Positions 19,891 through 32,916 of a stretch of DNA of 64,000 bases are shown one piece after another. Within the stretch, counting starts at the first letter, position 1; each line of letters opens with the position of its first letter. The notes below the pieces were generated by a model. That model was given only the letters and a program-made list of their open reading frames with translations. It was not told the origin of the DNA and made no database searches. Both the position numbers and the translations under genes were made by a program. The DNA lies in contig OY723268.1 of the NCBI GenBank assembly GCA_963210315.1, positions 1 to 64,000 on the forward strand, in the 5' to 3' direction. This DNA is from Rhynchopus euleeides. Lineage: Eukaryota > Euglenozoa > Diplonemea > Diplonemida > Diplonemidae.

Positions 19891-22800
19891 ATGGAGGCGC
19901 GAGACGTGCCTGGCCGTGGGCACGCGAGGAGGCGAGGGCAGTGGGCCCTCATGGCGCTGCTGGTGGCGGCGCTCCCGCCCCCAGCGGGTGAGCAGCCCGG
20001 GTCGCCCCCGGTAGCGAGGGAGACGGGGGGGTCGCAGCCCCCCACACGAGTGCAGCCCGGGCCGCCCCCGGTAGCGGCAGAAGCGCGGGGGTCGCAACCC
20101 CCCGCACGAGTGCAGCCCGGGCCGCCCCCGGTAGCGGCGAGAGCAGCAGCGACGGCAGCGGCGGCGTCGGCAGCGCCGGGGCAGGCAGGGCCGGGGGAGG
20201 GTGGGTTCCACACGGGCCCCCCAACAACAGCACACCGGTCTTTTTTTTTTTTTTTTTTTTTTTTGAAGCCGCTGCACCGACTGCCCATCAGGTGGACCAC
20301 CGGGTGGGGAGAGAACCGGTGTGAGGCACTTGGGTCCGTCCAGGTGGGCAGGGAACCTGGGGGCGGGGGGCCTCAAATCCCTCTCTCTCATGCGCTCTCT
20401 GGGCACAATGGCCTGTGTCTCATCCCATCCACCACCAAACCTCCCAGGCACAACGAGACAAGGTCTTGACACACATCCTCACTTCCCCAGACCCCGACCG
20501 CCCTCTTCCATCCCATGACCCAGTCCGAAGGCAAATAAGCGTGAAAGGTAATGCAGAAGGACAAGAATAGCAGTGACGGTGGATCCAGGGAGCCAAATTT
20601 CCTGGATTACTGGTGCCATGGTGCTCATGGGGGCCAAAACCAGGGCGATCTCCTGTAGGGATGGCACTTTGACGAGGCTCCCTGGGTCCGCCTATCGGGG
20701 GCGCCAAAACGGGCAACGACGGGGGTAAAAAGGGATGAAAAAAAAAAAAAAAAAAGCACACCGGTCTGACCCACCGGCTTTATGCACCCCCCAACGGCAC
20801 TCCCCGACGGCTGCGGAAGGGTCGCGGCCCCCCCTCGTGCAGGCAGCGGCGGTCACCGTTGCAGAGGGAGCAGCAGAGGCAGCAGCAGGGCGGGTGACAG
20901 CTTCCCGCCCCAACCCCCTCCCTCACGTCATGTGGGGGGTCGGCTGGGCGTGGGGGTCAGGGCGGGTGGTGGGAGGCCTCCCCCCCCCCAGGGGGGACTC
21001 GTTCGGGTGGGAGGGTGTGTTAGGACAGTATGGGGCAGGGGAGGGAAGGGCCAATATACCACACCCCCGACTCCCGTGCTTTTTTGTCCCCCCACCCGCT
21101 CAGTCCCACGCTCCCCCCGCTGCCCTCCCCCTTATCGCATCGCAACATCCCCCCACATTCCGTCTCTCACGTTCTCCCCCTCCGTCTCCGCCCCCCAGTG
21201 CACCAGGGGTGGAGGGGCAAGCTGGGGTTTTCGAGTATAGCGGGCCCAGTCCCCACCTCGCACCATGTAACTCCCTCGTGCCCCATCCACTCATCTCCTG
21301 CCCCCCCTCCTCACACGTTCCCCCAGCCCAAGTGTCACCGCACCTTGCCATCACGGGGAAAATCGGGGATAGTGGGGCAGGCGGGGATCTCGCCCCCGGC
21401 GCCCCCACCGACGCACCGCCCCGCCGCCCCACCACCCCAGCCGCTGAGCAGCAGGGAGAGCTGTACTCCCAGCAGGGAAACAACGCCAGCGGTGCCCCGG
21501 CAGGGGACCGATCCACTAGTCAGGGTACGTGGATGCCAGCATGTCGGGGCTGGTCTGGGGACCCTCCTGTTGGAGCGGAGTGCAGCTCGGGCGTCCCAAC
21601 TGCTCGTGGCTGGGGTTTACCCCCTGGCGCCCTGGCAGAGGGCTGGGACGACGGCGAGAGGCGCAGGTGGGTGCGGATGCGCCTCCCCAGGCAGTGGAGA
21701 CGGCCGCGGGCTCGGGCAGTCCGCCGCGCGGCGATGAAGCGTCGCGCCCCCAGTCGCCAGCGGGCAGGCCTGCGCGGGACGTCCCCCCCCTCCCTTCGAG
21801 GGGTGATCTGGTCCCTCCTCCGACAGGCGATGTGGAGGCCGCTCATGTGGGGGCTCCGGTCATACGCGTCTCCCCAGAGCTGGGTGGGCCTAGCGAGGGC
21901 GGCGGTGTCGGCGTGCAGGCGGGGTCTGAGCGAAGCGAGTAGGGACTGCTGGTCCGTAGTGGCGCGCCTGTGTGGTCGGGCCCCGCGCCGTCACGGGATG
22001 TCACGCCGCCCTCGGCACTGGGTCGCCCGGCGTCCCGCGAGGCCGATGTGCCTGAGGCGCCGGGCCGTCAGGGGCATCCGCCTCCACGCGAGGGCCCTCC
22101 ACTCCCCTTCGTCCCTCCCAGGCACGCGTTGGACCGGAGGGGGGCGGCTGGCTTGGGACAGACAAGATGAGATCCTGTTCGACTGGCTCGTCTTCCGCGA
22201 GGATCTGGCCAGAGACACCTTGGAGAGGGTGCTGACGAGACATGTCGCCGACGACCCCAGGGCGTCCCTCCCGGACCTCGCGGCGGCCCGGACCAGGGTG
22301 CGGAGGAAGCTGGAGGCCCTGCCTTTGCCCGACTACGCCCCTGTTTGGACTGAGCCGAGCCCGGCTCTGCGGGATACCCCTGGCGGACCAACGGAAGGCG
22401 CCCACATCCCATGCGACGCGATGCGCGGTGGCGCTGACGACGATGACGCTATGGGAGAAGCGCAAGGCGAGAGGGATGCGGTTGATGACCTCCTCAGGGA
22501 TTTCGGCGCGACCCGCGTGCCCAACGCGGCGCAGGGCGACTGCGGTTTCTTCGCCATCGGGGTCCCCGCAGCAGACATCGCACTCAGGCGCCAGGACCTC
22601 TCGGAGGCTGCGAAGAAGTTGCAGGCACTCACAGACCTTTTCGGCGGAGACAAGGCCCAACACCTCGCCTATGCAGCCAACCTCGCCAGGCCCAGCAGCT
22701 GGATGGATCACCTCGCGCTGCAACTCGCGGCCAGGGTGTGGAGCATTCACATCGTCGTGGTCCAGGGCGGCGAGCACCCCATCGTCTCCATCCGCCCAGC

Positions 22801-24449
22801 GAAGGTGCCCGACAAGGAGCTTCTGCAGAAGACCAGGGTGATAGCCCTGACGGGGCAGCATTTCGAGGGTGTCAGCATCCCGCGGGCCGAGCTGCACGGG
22901 CTGGTCAACAGAGCCGAGCCGGCCTTCCTCACGCGGTCCAACGCGAGGATGGCGGAGCTGCAGACTGCTGAGGGGCAGGAGGAGCTCGACGTGGGGTCAA
23001 AGCTGGTCGAGCGCTCCACTGCCAGGCTGTACTGCCCGCACGACTCCTGCAGGACGTCCCTCATGCAGGCGGGCATCCCCATCCTGCCGACGTCGATGAA
23101 GGATCACCTCAACCGACACCTCGAGAAGGGGGACGTCTTGAGCAGGGGGACGCTCCGGGCCCTCAAATTCGCCCAGTGCCTCAAGTGCGATAAGGTGATC
23201 ACGCTTGGAGACCACCAGTCCTGCACCGCCTGCCGCAAAGACCTCGAGCCCGAGCCGGAGGCGCAGGCCGTGGGGGCGGACATCCCGGCTGGGGAACTCC
23301 CCTCCGTCGAGGAACTCCGCCGGCACAACATCCGGGTCTGGGAAAAGGTGCCAAAACCGCTCGTCAAGGCATGGACCGCGGCCCTCAGCGAGGCCGCACG
23401 GGAGACCGCCGCACGCAACTCCGTCGCAGCGTGGACCATCCTCCTCATGGCCCCGCTCGTCCTCCTCCGCTCGGCGAGGATGGGGGGAGCGAAGAGCAAG
23501 GTCACCCTCCGCGAGCGCCAGAAGGTTTTCTACCGGTGGAAGAGGGGCGAGTACGCCACGCTCTGGGAGGAGGCCCGCGAGGCCAGCAAGCGCCAGGGGG
23601 GCACGGGGTCCCGCGGGAGCGCACCGCCGCGCTTGTCCGATGAGGAGAGATGGGAGCGGCGGGTCGGTCAACTGGCGCGGCAGAACCGGGTCTCAGCAGC
23701 CCACAAGCACCTCGTCCCGGCCAAAGTCGCCCCCAGCACGACGGAGACCCTGAAGAAGCTGCAGGGCAAACACCCGGAGGGTGGAGCGGTCCACCTGGAG
23801 CGGACCGTGCCCGCGGAGAAGTGCAAGGCGTTCACGCCGGCTGACGTCTTCCGAGCGGTGAAGTCCTTCCCCAACGGGTCGTCGGGCGGGCAGATGGGTT
23901 TGCGTCCAGACCACGTCCGCCAAGCCCTGGAGTGCAAGGATGCGCTGGGAGCCAAGCCGACGGCCATGCTCACCCAGGTCATTAACCGGATGGTCAAGGG
24001 TGCCGTGCCCCAGGAGGTGATGCCTGTGCTCGGGGGCGCGAAGCTTTCGGCCCTGGTGAAGGGTGACGAGGACGTTCGGCCCATTGCCTGCGGAGAGACG
24101 CTCCGACGCCTCGCCGCAAAACTCCTCTCGACGCGTCATAAGGGGGACGCACGGCGCATCCTCATGCGGGGTCGCCAAGTTGGGGTAGCTGTGCAGAGGG
24201 GGCTGGAGGCCGCGGCGTCAGTAGTGGCGCAGTACGCGGAGCGCTCGAGGGAAAAGGAGGACGCCGTGATCCTCAAGATCGACTACGCCAACGCGTTCAA
24301 CTCGATCGACCGCGGGACCTTCCTCAAGGTCGTCGAGAGGCACATCCCCGGCCTGCTGCCCTTCGTCGCGTGGTGTTACGACTCCCCCTCCACCCTCACC
24401 TACGGCGAAGGGGTGGTGTCTTCATCGTGTGGGGTGCAGCAAGGCGACC
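19891..24449 (+). pseudogene. Retrotransposon polyprotein N-terminal part with truncated RT (copy C)
   Basis: As in copy B, but the C-run near 21301-21307 has 7 bases, so one continuous frame runs from the A-run at the right edge of the nested insertion (apparent ATG at 20735) through OTU-like, zinc-finger and RT regions to QQGD at 24449. The ATG at 20735 encodes a poly-Lys start and is an artefact of the insertion; the ancestral start is probably the ATG at 19891. The RT palm is deleted at the same base as in copy B. Confidence 0.8.
20229..20767 (-). mobile_element. Nested 5'-truncated retrotransposon fragment, minus strand (in copy C)
   Basis: Same insertion site, same AGCACACCGGTC duplication and same 5' end as the fragment in copy B. 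The T-run (20241-20264) and A-run (20738-20755) differ slightly in length or not at all. One substitution (GCCCATCAGG against GCCCGTCAGG) separates the two. Confidence 0.9.
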
Positions 24450-27400
24450 TTGATCGGGTCGGCAGCCTTCTGCGAGAGCTACATGGACAAGAAGCTCTTG
24501 GAGTTCCAGCCGTACCTCGACGCCTTGGCCAAGCTCCAGGACAAGCAGGTCGGCCTCGCCCTTCTCCGCCACTGCGAGGGGTTCGCCCGCCTCGTGTTTT
24601 ACATGAGGGCTATGGGACACAAGGGGGTTACGGAGTACCTCCGGAAGAGCGACGCCTCCGTGGAGAAGTGCCTCGCCCGGATCCTCGCCCTCGAGGACGA
24701 CGTGCTGCCGGAATCAGTCATGCGGCAGGCCACCATGCCGGTGAGGCTCGGGGGCCTGGGGATTCGACGCGCCGCCGAACACTGGCATGCAGCCGCCCTG
24801 GCGTCCACGGCGAACGGCCACTCCTTGTGCCGGGAGCTCGACCCCAACTTCACGTGGGATGAGGAGGGATGGGAGACCACCTGCCTCGCTCACAACAACG
24901 CTGTGGACGAGGACGAACGGCGCGACCCCACGCAAGCCCCCGTGGGGGATGTCGAGCAGAGGGAACTCTCCCGCGCGATCGTCAGCCGCCAGTACCGCGA
25001 GCTGTTCGAAGAGTCCGACGCCCACGACAGAGCCCGCCTGCGATCGCTGTCGCTGCCCCACGCCGGCGCTTTCCTCGGGGGGAAGCTCTCGGAGAACAGC
25101 CGCATCGAGGGTCGCCAGATGATCGCCGTGTCACGCGCCCGCCTTGGCATTCCCCTCTTCGAGCCGGATACCGTCTGCGAGAAGTGCGGCAGGGAACTGG
25201 ACGAGATGGGAACCCACGCCTTCGACTGCAACCAGGGCGGGGCTTTAACCCGCAGACACGACGCCACCCGGGACGCCCTGTTCGCCCTGGCACAGGAGGC
25301 GGGCACGAACCCCGAGATGGAGTCTCTGCATCTCCTGCAGGATGGGCAGCGCCCGGGCGACCTCGTGACTAGGAGGATCTGGCCACGAGTCATTGACATC
25401 ACCGTCAAGAACCCCGTGGCCGCTTCTTACGTGCAGGCGGCAGCCCGTTTCACGGGAGCGGCGGCAGCCCAGGGCGAGGCGACGAAGAACCGGCAGTACC
25501 GGGACGCGTGTGCGGCGCGAGGCCTCGTGTTCGCCCCCTACGCCATGGAGTTGTTCGGCGGCCTCGCCCCCTCGGCACACTCCGTCTTCTCGAAGCTCGG
25601 GCGCCTTGCGGCGGAGCGGACAGGAGCGAGCCGAGTGCAGCTGACGCAGGAGTACGCGTGCAGGGTGAACTCCGCCTTCAACAACACCCTGGGCGCCACC
25701 CTGCTCGAGTGCGGGGAGCTTACGAAGGCTTGCCGGTCGCTGGCCCGCGACAGAGTCGAGGTGGAGGCCGCCCCACCCCTGGACCCCGACCACTTCATCA
25801 GGTTCGAGCCGGACCAGGTCGGCCAGGGTGCTGCATTCGAAGACACCGACCCGGACGACGCGGAGGGACAAGGCCACCAGGCGGTGCCCCCTCCCTCAGA
25901 CGAGCCCCTGCGTCCCGCCCAGAAACCCGTAGACCGCGAGCCGCCGACGCCGGAAGACCTGGTGCGTGAATGGCGGTCTGCCCACAACGGTGTAGGGGTG
26001 TCCTTCACCTCGCTGATGGGGGGCTTGGGGAACCTCCTGCCGGCGGTGTTCCAGGTGCAGCAGCTGGGGGGAGGTGGCGCGGGGGGGGTGCCCACGGATG
26101 CGCTGGTGGCCCTCGCGGACGGCTTCGCCTCGTCAGGGACCCCGATGGAGGCAGGGCCACTCCGCAGACAGGCCGTCGCCCGGGTACGATCCTCCCCCGA
26201 ACTGTCGGGGCTCCTGGCAGACCCAGCGGCGTGGGCCAGCCGCATGTCCGCTTTCGAGGGGGGAGACGAAGCGACGTGGGCCGACGACGTGCTCATTCGC
26301 GGGGCGGCGTGCGTGCTGCGGAGGCACATCATCGTCTTCCGCGACTACCGCGCGCCGACAGTGTGCGACCCCGGGTGCAAGCCGATCGCCACCGCGGTCG
26401 CCCTCGGGGGAGTAGGCGACCGCTTCCAGGCGCTCACCCTGCCGGCGGACGTGCAGGAGTTGGTGGGCGGGAGCACGACTGGGCCCCGGCCTACCGTACG
26501 CGCGGGCCCGCGGCTGCGAACTGAGCGGGCGGAGGGGGAGCAGGACGTGACGGAGTTCTGCCAGTTCTGCGAAGCGGACTTCTCCACGCAGGACACCCAC
26601 GGCAGGTGTGTACACTGCCTCAGAGCCAGCTGCCCTGACTGTGTCGAGCACGTCACGGACCCCTGCCAGTGCGGGCGCACGGAGCCGACGACGGTGGTGC
26701 AGGAGGAGGTGATGGATGACGACGAGGACAGCACCGACAGCGAGGACGCCGGTCCCCCGCCGCCGCCCCCGGGGCCGGCCCCCGAGCCGGCGGACGATGT
26801 CCTGACCCGGTGGCTGACCGCGAGGGAGCACGCGCTTCCGGGAGTCACCACCGCGAAGCAGCAGAGCGTGCTGGAGATGCCGGACGTGCAGGACTTCCGG
26901 TTCACCCCCGGGAACTGCTTCTTCGACGCCCTCACGTTCCTCCTCGGCGAGGCCGGCGCGACTGCAGACGGCCTGCGGCAGTACGTCGTGAAGGCGGTCG
27001 GCGACCACGCTGACCTGAGGAGCAGGGCGGAGCCCTCCTACGAGGAGTGGGCGCGGCAGATGCGCGAGTCCGGCAGCATGAACGTTGCGTCGTGGGCCGA
27101 CGAGCTGACGCTGCAGGGGGCCGCGCGGGCGACGGGCTCCCCGATCGTCGTGCTCGCTGATGACACTGCACCGCGGATATACCGCCCCCTGAGGAAGCCG
27201 TACGGGCCTGTCGCGGGTGTCAAGTTCAAGGCATCGCACTACAGCCCACTCCACATCTCGGAGCAGGTGCGGTCCTTCGTGCTCCGCCTCGCACCGGCCG
27301 TACCCCTCGTCTCCACCGGCTGCCGAGGCGCAGAGGCTGGCCTCCACATGGTCCGAGTAGACGGGGGGACAGCCGAACTGTCGGTGCTGTGTGTCAGATG

Positions 27401-28139
27401 TGAGCAGCCGTTTGACACCCGAACGCCCCACTGGGAATGCATAGGCTGCAATCGCCTAGCGTGCACGGGCTGTGTGTCGGACGGAGAGACATGTACCCGT
27501 CCGCCGGACCGAGGAGGCGACGGGGCTGCGACGGACGGTAACGCACACACGACCTCGGGCGGCTCTCCCTCTGCTTCTACAGCACCAGCCCCCTCGTCGA
27601 ACGCGACCGCTCAGCCCTCCACCTCCTCCACCTCCTCCACCGACTCCACCTCCGACGCGCAGCAGGGCGGCTCCACCAGCGAGAACGCACCAGCCCCCTC
27701 AGCGTCGCAGCACACAGGCAAGCGGAAGGCCGACCGTGACGTGTCAGCCTCTCCCCCGGACAGGAAGCGCAGCGCGACGGCTGCCGACAAAGGCACCCCA
27801 GCTGACGACGCCGACGTCCCCAAGACGGTGGCTGAATGGGACGCCCTGTTCACCCCAGAGCCTGGCTCCCCGGAGGAGGAGTTCAAGTCCGCGAGGCGAG
27901 CCCTGCATGCGTGGCGTTGCAAGGTCCGCCTCCAAGACAGAGAGGAGCAGAGGCTGTACAATAACCTCAACTCGAGGATGTACACCGCAGCGGGCATGCG
28001 TCGCGCGACAGCGGGGACAGCGTCCCAGGGATCACGCCGCGCCGCGCCGCGCCGCGCGCGACAGGCGCCGCCACCCAGTGAGGGCCAGAGTGGTCGAACC
28101 TGCAAGGAGCAGGTCCCCGCTCGACTACGTAGAGTATAG
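24450..28139 (+). pseudogene. Retrotransposon polyprotein C-terminal part (copy C)
   Basis: Same domain order as copy B. It differs in the active-looking OTU-like domain (Ser to Phe after the catalytic Cys region, Val to Ala, Cys to Arg, Thr to Ala) and has one extra CACCTCCTC unit in the Ser-rich tail. A 5-bp GCCGC expansion near 28040 shifts the phase and adds a different basic tail ending at 28139. Confidence 0.82.
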
Positions 28140-28954
28140 AGTAGAGTTTTGAGTGGAGGTAGATCCCCCCCCCTAGACCAGATGCCTTTGTGCAGTAGAG
28201 CACACACAGGTGCTGTGAATACCCCCTTCTCCGTCCCCCCCCCCCCTCCCCCCCCAACTCCCCCTCGCGGCAGGCACGGTCGGCCCGACGAGTCAGTTCA
28301 GTGTTGTCCCTCAACGAGACCCCCTGTCCCCGGCCCTGTGAGCACCACAGCACCAGGGAATAGGCATCCCAACTCACAGGACCCACCGCCGTCACTGCAT
28401 GCCCCTCTGCCCCGCGTTTCGTTACCTTCTCTGCCAGGTCACGGGTCCCCCCTCCAGGTCCCCTCCAGGTGCCCTCCCGCCTCATCCCTTTTTACCCCCG
28501 TCGTTGCCCGTTTTGGCGCCCCCGATAGGCGGACCCAGGGAGCCTCGTCAAAGTGCCATCCCTACAGGAGATCGCCCTGGTTTTGGCCCCCATGAGCACC
28601 ATGGCACCAGTAATCCAGGAAATTTGGCTCCCTGGATCCACCGTCACTGCTATTCTTGTCCTTCTGCATTACCTTTCACGCTTATTTGCCTTCGGACTGG
28701 GTCATGGGATGGAAGAGGGCGGTCGGGGTCTGGGGAAGTGAGGATGTGTGTCAAGACCTTGTCTCGTTGTGCCTGGGAGGTTTGGTGGTGGATGGGATGA
28801 GACACAGGCCATTGTGCCCAGAGAGCGCATGAGAGAGAGGGATTTGAGGCCCCCCGCCCCCAGGTTCCCTGCCCACCTGGACGGACCCAAGTGCCTCACA
28901 CCGGTTCTCTCCCCACCCGGTGGTCCACCTGACGGGCAGTCGGTGCAAAAAAAA

Positions 28955-29978
28955 TGGGAGACCACCTGCCTCGCTCACAACAACGCTGTGGACGAGGACG
29001 AACGGCGCGACCCCACGCAAGCCCCCGTGGGGGATGTCGAGCAGAGGGAACTCTCCCGCGCGATCGTCAGCCGCCAGTACCGCGAGCTGTTCGAAGAGTC
29101 CGACGCCCACGACAGAGCCCGCCTGCGATCGCTGTCGCTGCCCCACGCCGGCGCTTTCCTCGGGGGGAAGCTCTCGGAGAACAGCCGCATCGAGGGTCGC
29201 CAGATGATCGCCGTGTCACGCGCCCGCCTTGGCATTCCCCTCTTCGAGCCGGATACCGTCTGCGAGAAGTGCGGCAGGGAACTGGACGAGATGGGGACCC
29301 ACGCCTTCGACTGCAACCAGGGCGGGGCTTTAACCCGCAGACACGACGCCACCCGGGACGCCCTGTTCGCCCTGGCACAGGAGGCGGGCACGAACCCCGA
29401 GATGGAGTCTCTGCATCTCCTGCAGGATGGGCAGCGCCCGGGCGACCTCGTGACTAGGAGGATCTGGCCACGAGTCATTGACATCACCGTCAAGAACCCC
29501 GTGGCCGCTTCTTACGTGCAGGCGGCAGCCCGTTTCACGGGAGCGGCGGCAGCCCAGGGCGAGGCGACGAAGAACCGGCAGTACCGGGACGCGTGTGTGG
29601 CGCGAGGCCTCGTGTTCGCCCCCTACGCCATGGAGTTGTTCGGCGGCCTCGCCCCCTCGGCACACTCCGTCTTCTCGAAGCTCGGGCGCCTTGCGGCGGA
29701 GCGGACAGGAGCGAGCCGAGTGCAGCTGACGCAGGAGTACGCGTGCAGGGTGAACTCCGCCTTCAACAACACCCTGGGCGCCACCCTGCTCGAGTGCGGG
29801 GAGCTTACGAAGGCTTGCCGGTCGCTGGCCCGCGACAGAGTCGAGGTGGAGGCCGCCCCACCCCTGGACCCCGACCACTTCATCAGGTTCGAGCCGGACC
29901 AGGTCGGCCAGGGTGCTGCATTCGATGACACCGACCCGGACGACGCGGAGGGACAAGGCCACCAGGCGGTGCCCCCTC
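28955..29978 (+). pseudogene. Polyprotein fragment with CCHC and RLE (copy D, left part)
   Basis: Covers the residues from the WETTCLAHNN region through the CCHC knuckle and RLE motif to the acidic DPDDAEGQG stretch, then is broken by foreign sequence. Differences from A to C include Ala to Val near 29598 and Glu to Asp near 29926. The frame happens to be open upstream through the tail of copy C. Confidence 0.8.
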
Positions 29979-30922
29979 TTTTTTTTGGTACCCGGGGGCG
30001 AACCGGGGGACTGCTACTCTCCACCTCTGCTCTTGGGGTGTCTGCTGCTTGTCGAGATGACATGCAGGGCGGAAGCCAACGACACAGTTGCTGTTGGCCA
30101 CGTGTGGCAGAGGCTAGAGGCTAGAGGGCCGTGTACTTGGCAAGTTCGAACAACAAGGGCCAGACCTCTTCTACAGTCTCTCCCCAAATGGCGACCGTTC
30201 GAAAAGTCCAGGGCCCAGAACGCGCAAAAAACAGGGTTGAAACAGTCCCTGTCGAGCGGTTTGCGGGACCGAGCGGGCCATCCCTCCAAACCACTCGAAC
30301 TGGGGGAGGGAACTGCAGAGGAGGGGCGGAATCGAGGGGAATGGTGGAATCAGGGAGCGAATTTACAGGGGTCCGTGGTGCCGTGGCTCTCACACACGTT
30401 CTGCTGGTGCCACTCCGAGTTTGTGGCGAACTTTTTCGGACACCACCGACCCCCCCAAAGGGCAAGACTATTCACACTGTGCAAGACTCTATTAAGGGGG
30501 AGGGGCGGGGGGGGGGACGATCAGATTTGTTTGTTTAGGCGCCGTGGGACCGAATGGACTTTCCGGACCCACGGCTCGAAGGTCAAACTATACACTGGAA
30601 TCGATGATGATGCTTGGGGGCCTAGGCGCGAGGGGAACGGACGCGGGGGTCCCAACCACCCACCCTAGACGGACTATACACACGACTCTACCGAAGAGGG
30701 GAGGAGGGGGAAGGGGGGGGGAGGAGGTTGCACCCTACGTGCACCGTCCTCTCCCTGCATGAACGCTTCACCTCCGCCGACGGGGCCCCTGGCCCCCTAC
30801 TCCGATCACCGCAGCCTGCCTCTCCTGCCCGCCGCCACGGTCCCTACGGTCGCCGCCACCCCTGCCGCCGCCTCTCCCGGCTGCCCACCTGTCGCGGCCC
30901 TGCCTCCCTCCACCCTAGGCCC
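29979..30922. other. Unidentified 944-bp block inside copy D
   Basis: Begins with a T8 run and GGTACCCGGGGGCGAACCGG. It has no long conserved frame. The middle is moderately AT-richer than the host element and the right end (30760-30900) is C-rich. The T-run at one edge would fit the tail of a minus-strand retro-insertion, but the accompanying loss of 252 bp of host element and lack of a target-site duplication argue for a rearrangement. No function seen. Confidence 0.55.
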
Positions 30923-32916
30923 TGGAGGCAGGGCCACTCCGCAGACAGGCCGTCGCCCGGGTACGATCCTCCCCCGAACTGTCGGGGCTCCTGGCAGACC
31001 CAGCGGCGTGGGCCAGCCGCATGTCCGCTTTCGAGAGGGAAGACGAAGCGACGTGGGCCGACGACGTGCTCATTCGCGGGGCGGCGTGCGTGCTGCGGAG
31101 GCACATCATCGTCTTCCGCGACTACCGCGCGCCGACAGTGTGCGACCCCGGGTGCAAGCCGATCGCCACCGCGGTCGCCCTCGGGGGAGTAGGCGACCGC
31201 TTCCAGGCGCTCACCCTGCCGGCGGACGTGCAGGAGTTGGTGGGCGGGAGCACGACTGGGCCCCGGCCTACCGTACGCGCGGGCCCGCGGCTGCGAACTG
31301 AGCGGGCGGAGGGGGAGCAGGACGTGACGGAGTTCTGCCAGTTCTGCGAAGCGGACTTCTCCACGCAGGACACCCACGGCAGGTGTGTACACTGCCTCAG
31401 AGCCAGCTGCCCTGACTGTGTCGAGCACGTCACGGACCCCTGCCAGTGCGGGCGCACGGAGCCGACGACGGTGGTGCAGGAGGAGGTGATGGATGACGAC
31501 GAGGACAGCACCGACAGCGAGGACGCCGGTCCCCCGCCGCCGCCCCCGGGGCCGGCCCCCGAGCCGGCGGACGATGTCCTGACCCGGTGGCTGACCGCGA
31601 GGGAGCACGCGCTTCCGGGAGTCACCACCGCGAAGCAGCAGAGCGTGCTGGAGATGCCGGACGTGCAGGACTTCCGGTTCACCCCCGGGAACTGCTTCTT
31701 CGACGCCCTCACGTTCCTCCTCGGCGAGGCCGGCGCGACTGCAGACGGCCTGCGGCAGTACGTCGTGAAGGCGGTCGGCGACCACGCTGACCTGAGGAGC
31801 AGGGCGGAGCCCTCCTACGAGGAGTGGGCGCGGCAGATGCGCGAGTCCGGCAGCATGAACGTTGCGTCGTGGGCCGACGAGCTGACGCTGCAGGGGGCCG
31901 CGCGGGCGACGGGCTCCCCGATCGTCGTGCTCGCTGATGACACTGCACCGCGGATATACCGCCCCCTGAGGAAGCCGTACGGGCCTGTCGCGGGTGTCAA
32001 GTTCAAGGCATCGCACTACAGCCCACTCCACATCTCGGAGCAGGTGCGGTCCTTCGTGCTCCGCCTCGCACCGGCCGTACCCCTCGTCTCCACCGGCTGC
32101 CGAGGCGCAGAGGCTGGCCTCCACATGGTCCGAGTAGACGGGGGGACAGCCGAACTGTCGGTGCTGTGTGTCAGATGTGAGCAGCCGTTTGACACCCGAA
32201 CGCCCCACTGGGAATGCATAGGCTGCAATCGCCTAGCGTGCACGGGCTGTGTGTCGGACGGAGAGACATGTACCCGTCCGCCGGACCGAGGAGGCGACGG
32301 GGCTGCGACGGACGGTAACGCACACACGACCTCGGGCGGCTCTCCCTCTGCTTCTACAGCACCAGCCCCCTCGTCGAACGCGACCGCTCAGCCCTCCACC
32401 TCCTCCACCTCCTCCACCGACTCCACCTCCGACGCGCAGCAGGGCGGCTCCACCAGCGAGAACGCACCAGCCCCCTCAGCGTCGCAGCACACAGGCAAGC
32501 GGAAGGCCGACCGTGACGTGTCAGCCTCTCCCCCGGACAGGAAGCGCAGCGCGACGGCTGCCGACAAAGGCACCCCAGCTGACGACGCCGACGTCCCCAA
32601 GACGGTGGCTGAATGGGACGCCCTGTTCACCCCAGAGCCTGGCTCCCCGGAGGAGGAGTTCAAGTCCGCGAGGCGAGCCCTGCATGCGTGGCGTTGCAAG
32701 GTCCGCCTCCAAGACAGAGAGGAGCAGAGGCTGTACAATAACCTCAACTCGAGGATGTACACCGCAGCGGGCATGCGTCGCGCGACAGCGGGGACAGCGT
32801 CCCAGGGATCACGCCGCGCCGCGCCGCGCCGCGCGCGACAGGCGCCGCCACCCAGTGAGGGCCAGAGTGGTCGAACCTGCAAGGAGCAGGTCCCCGCTCG
32901 ACTACGTAGAGTATAG
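30923..32916 (+). pseudogene. Polyprotein fragment with inactive OTU-like remnant, zinc modules and OTU-like domain (copy D, right part)
   Basis: Resumes at GGAGGCAGGGCCACTCC. The first OTU-like domain keeps only its second half; its first codons are missing because of the replacement. The following zinc module, OTU-like domain with GNCFFDAL and HYSPLH, second zinc module and Ser-rich basic tail are intact and match copy C, including the 9-bp and 5-bp expansions. The first Met in this frame is at 31021. Confidence 0.8.

Larger units (their letters stand above)
19843..28954 (+). mobile_element. RLE-class non-LTR retrotransposon, copy C (full-length structure, inactive)
   Basis: Starts TCCCAGTCCCCCC after the tail of copy B and ends with A8 at 28947-28954, following GTCGGTGC. 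Its 5' half is nearly identical to copy B, including the nested insertion and the RT deletion. Its 3' half instead carries the variants seen in copy D. It is joined directly to the truncated copy D. Confidence 0.85.

Noticed and set aside
20735..20760. ATG at 20735 as the true start of the copy C polyprotein
   Set aside because: It lies in the nested element's end and A-run and would encode a poly-Lys start created by the insertion.
10757..28954. LTR retrotransposon or long terminal repeats
   Set aside because: The direct repetition is of whole elements with poly(A) tails; there is no integrase, RNase H or primer-binding site, and the RT type and RLE are non-LTR.
28748..30124. 458-codon frame joining the tail of copy C to copy D
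   Set aside because: It runs through a 3' untranslated region and a poly(A) run; the fusion is accidental.
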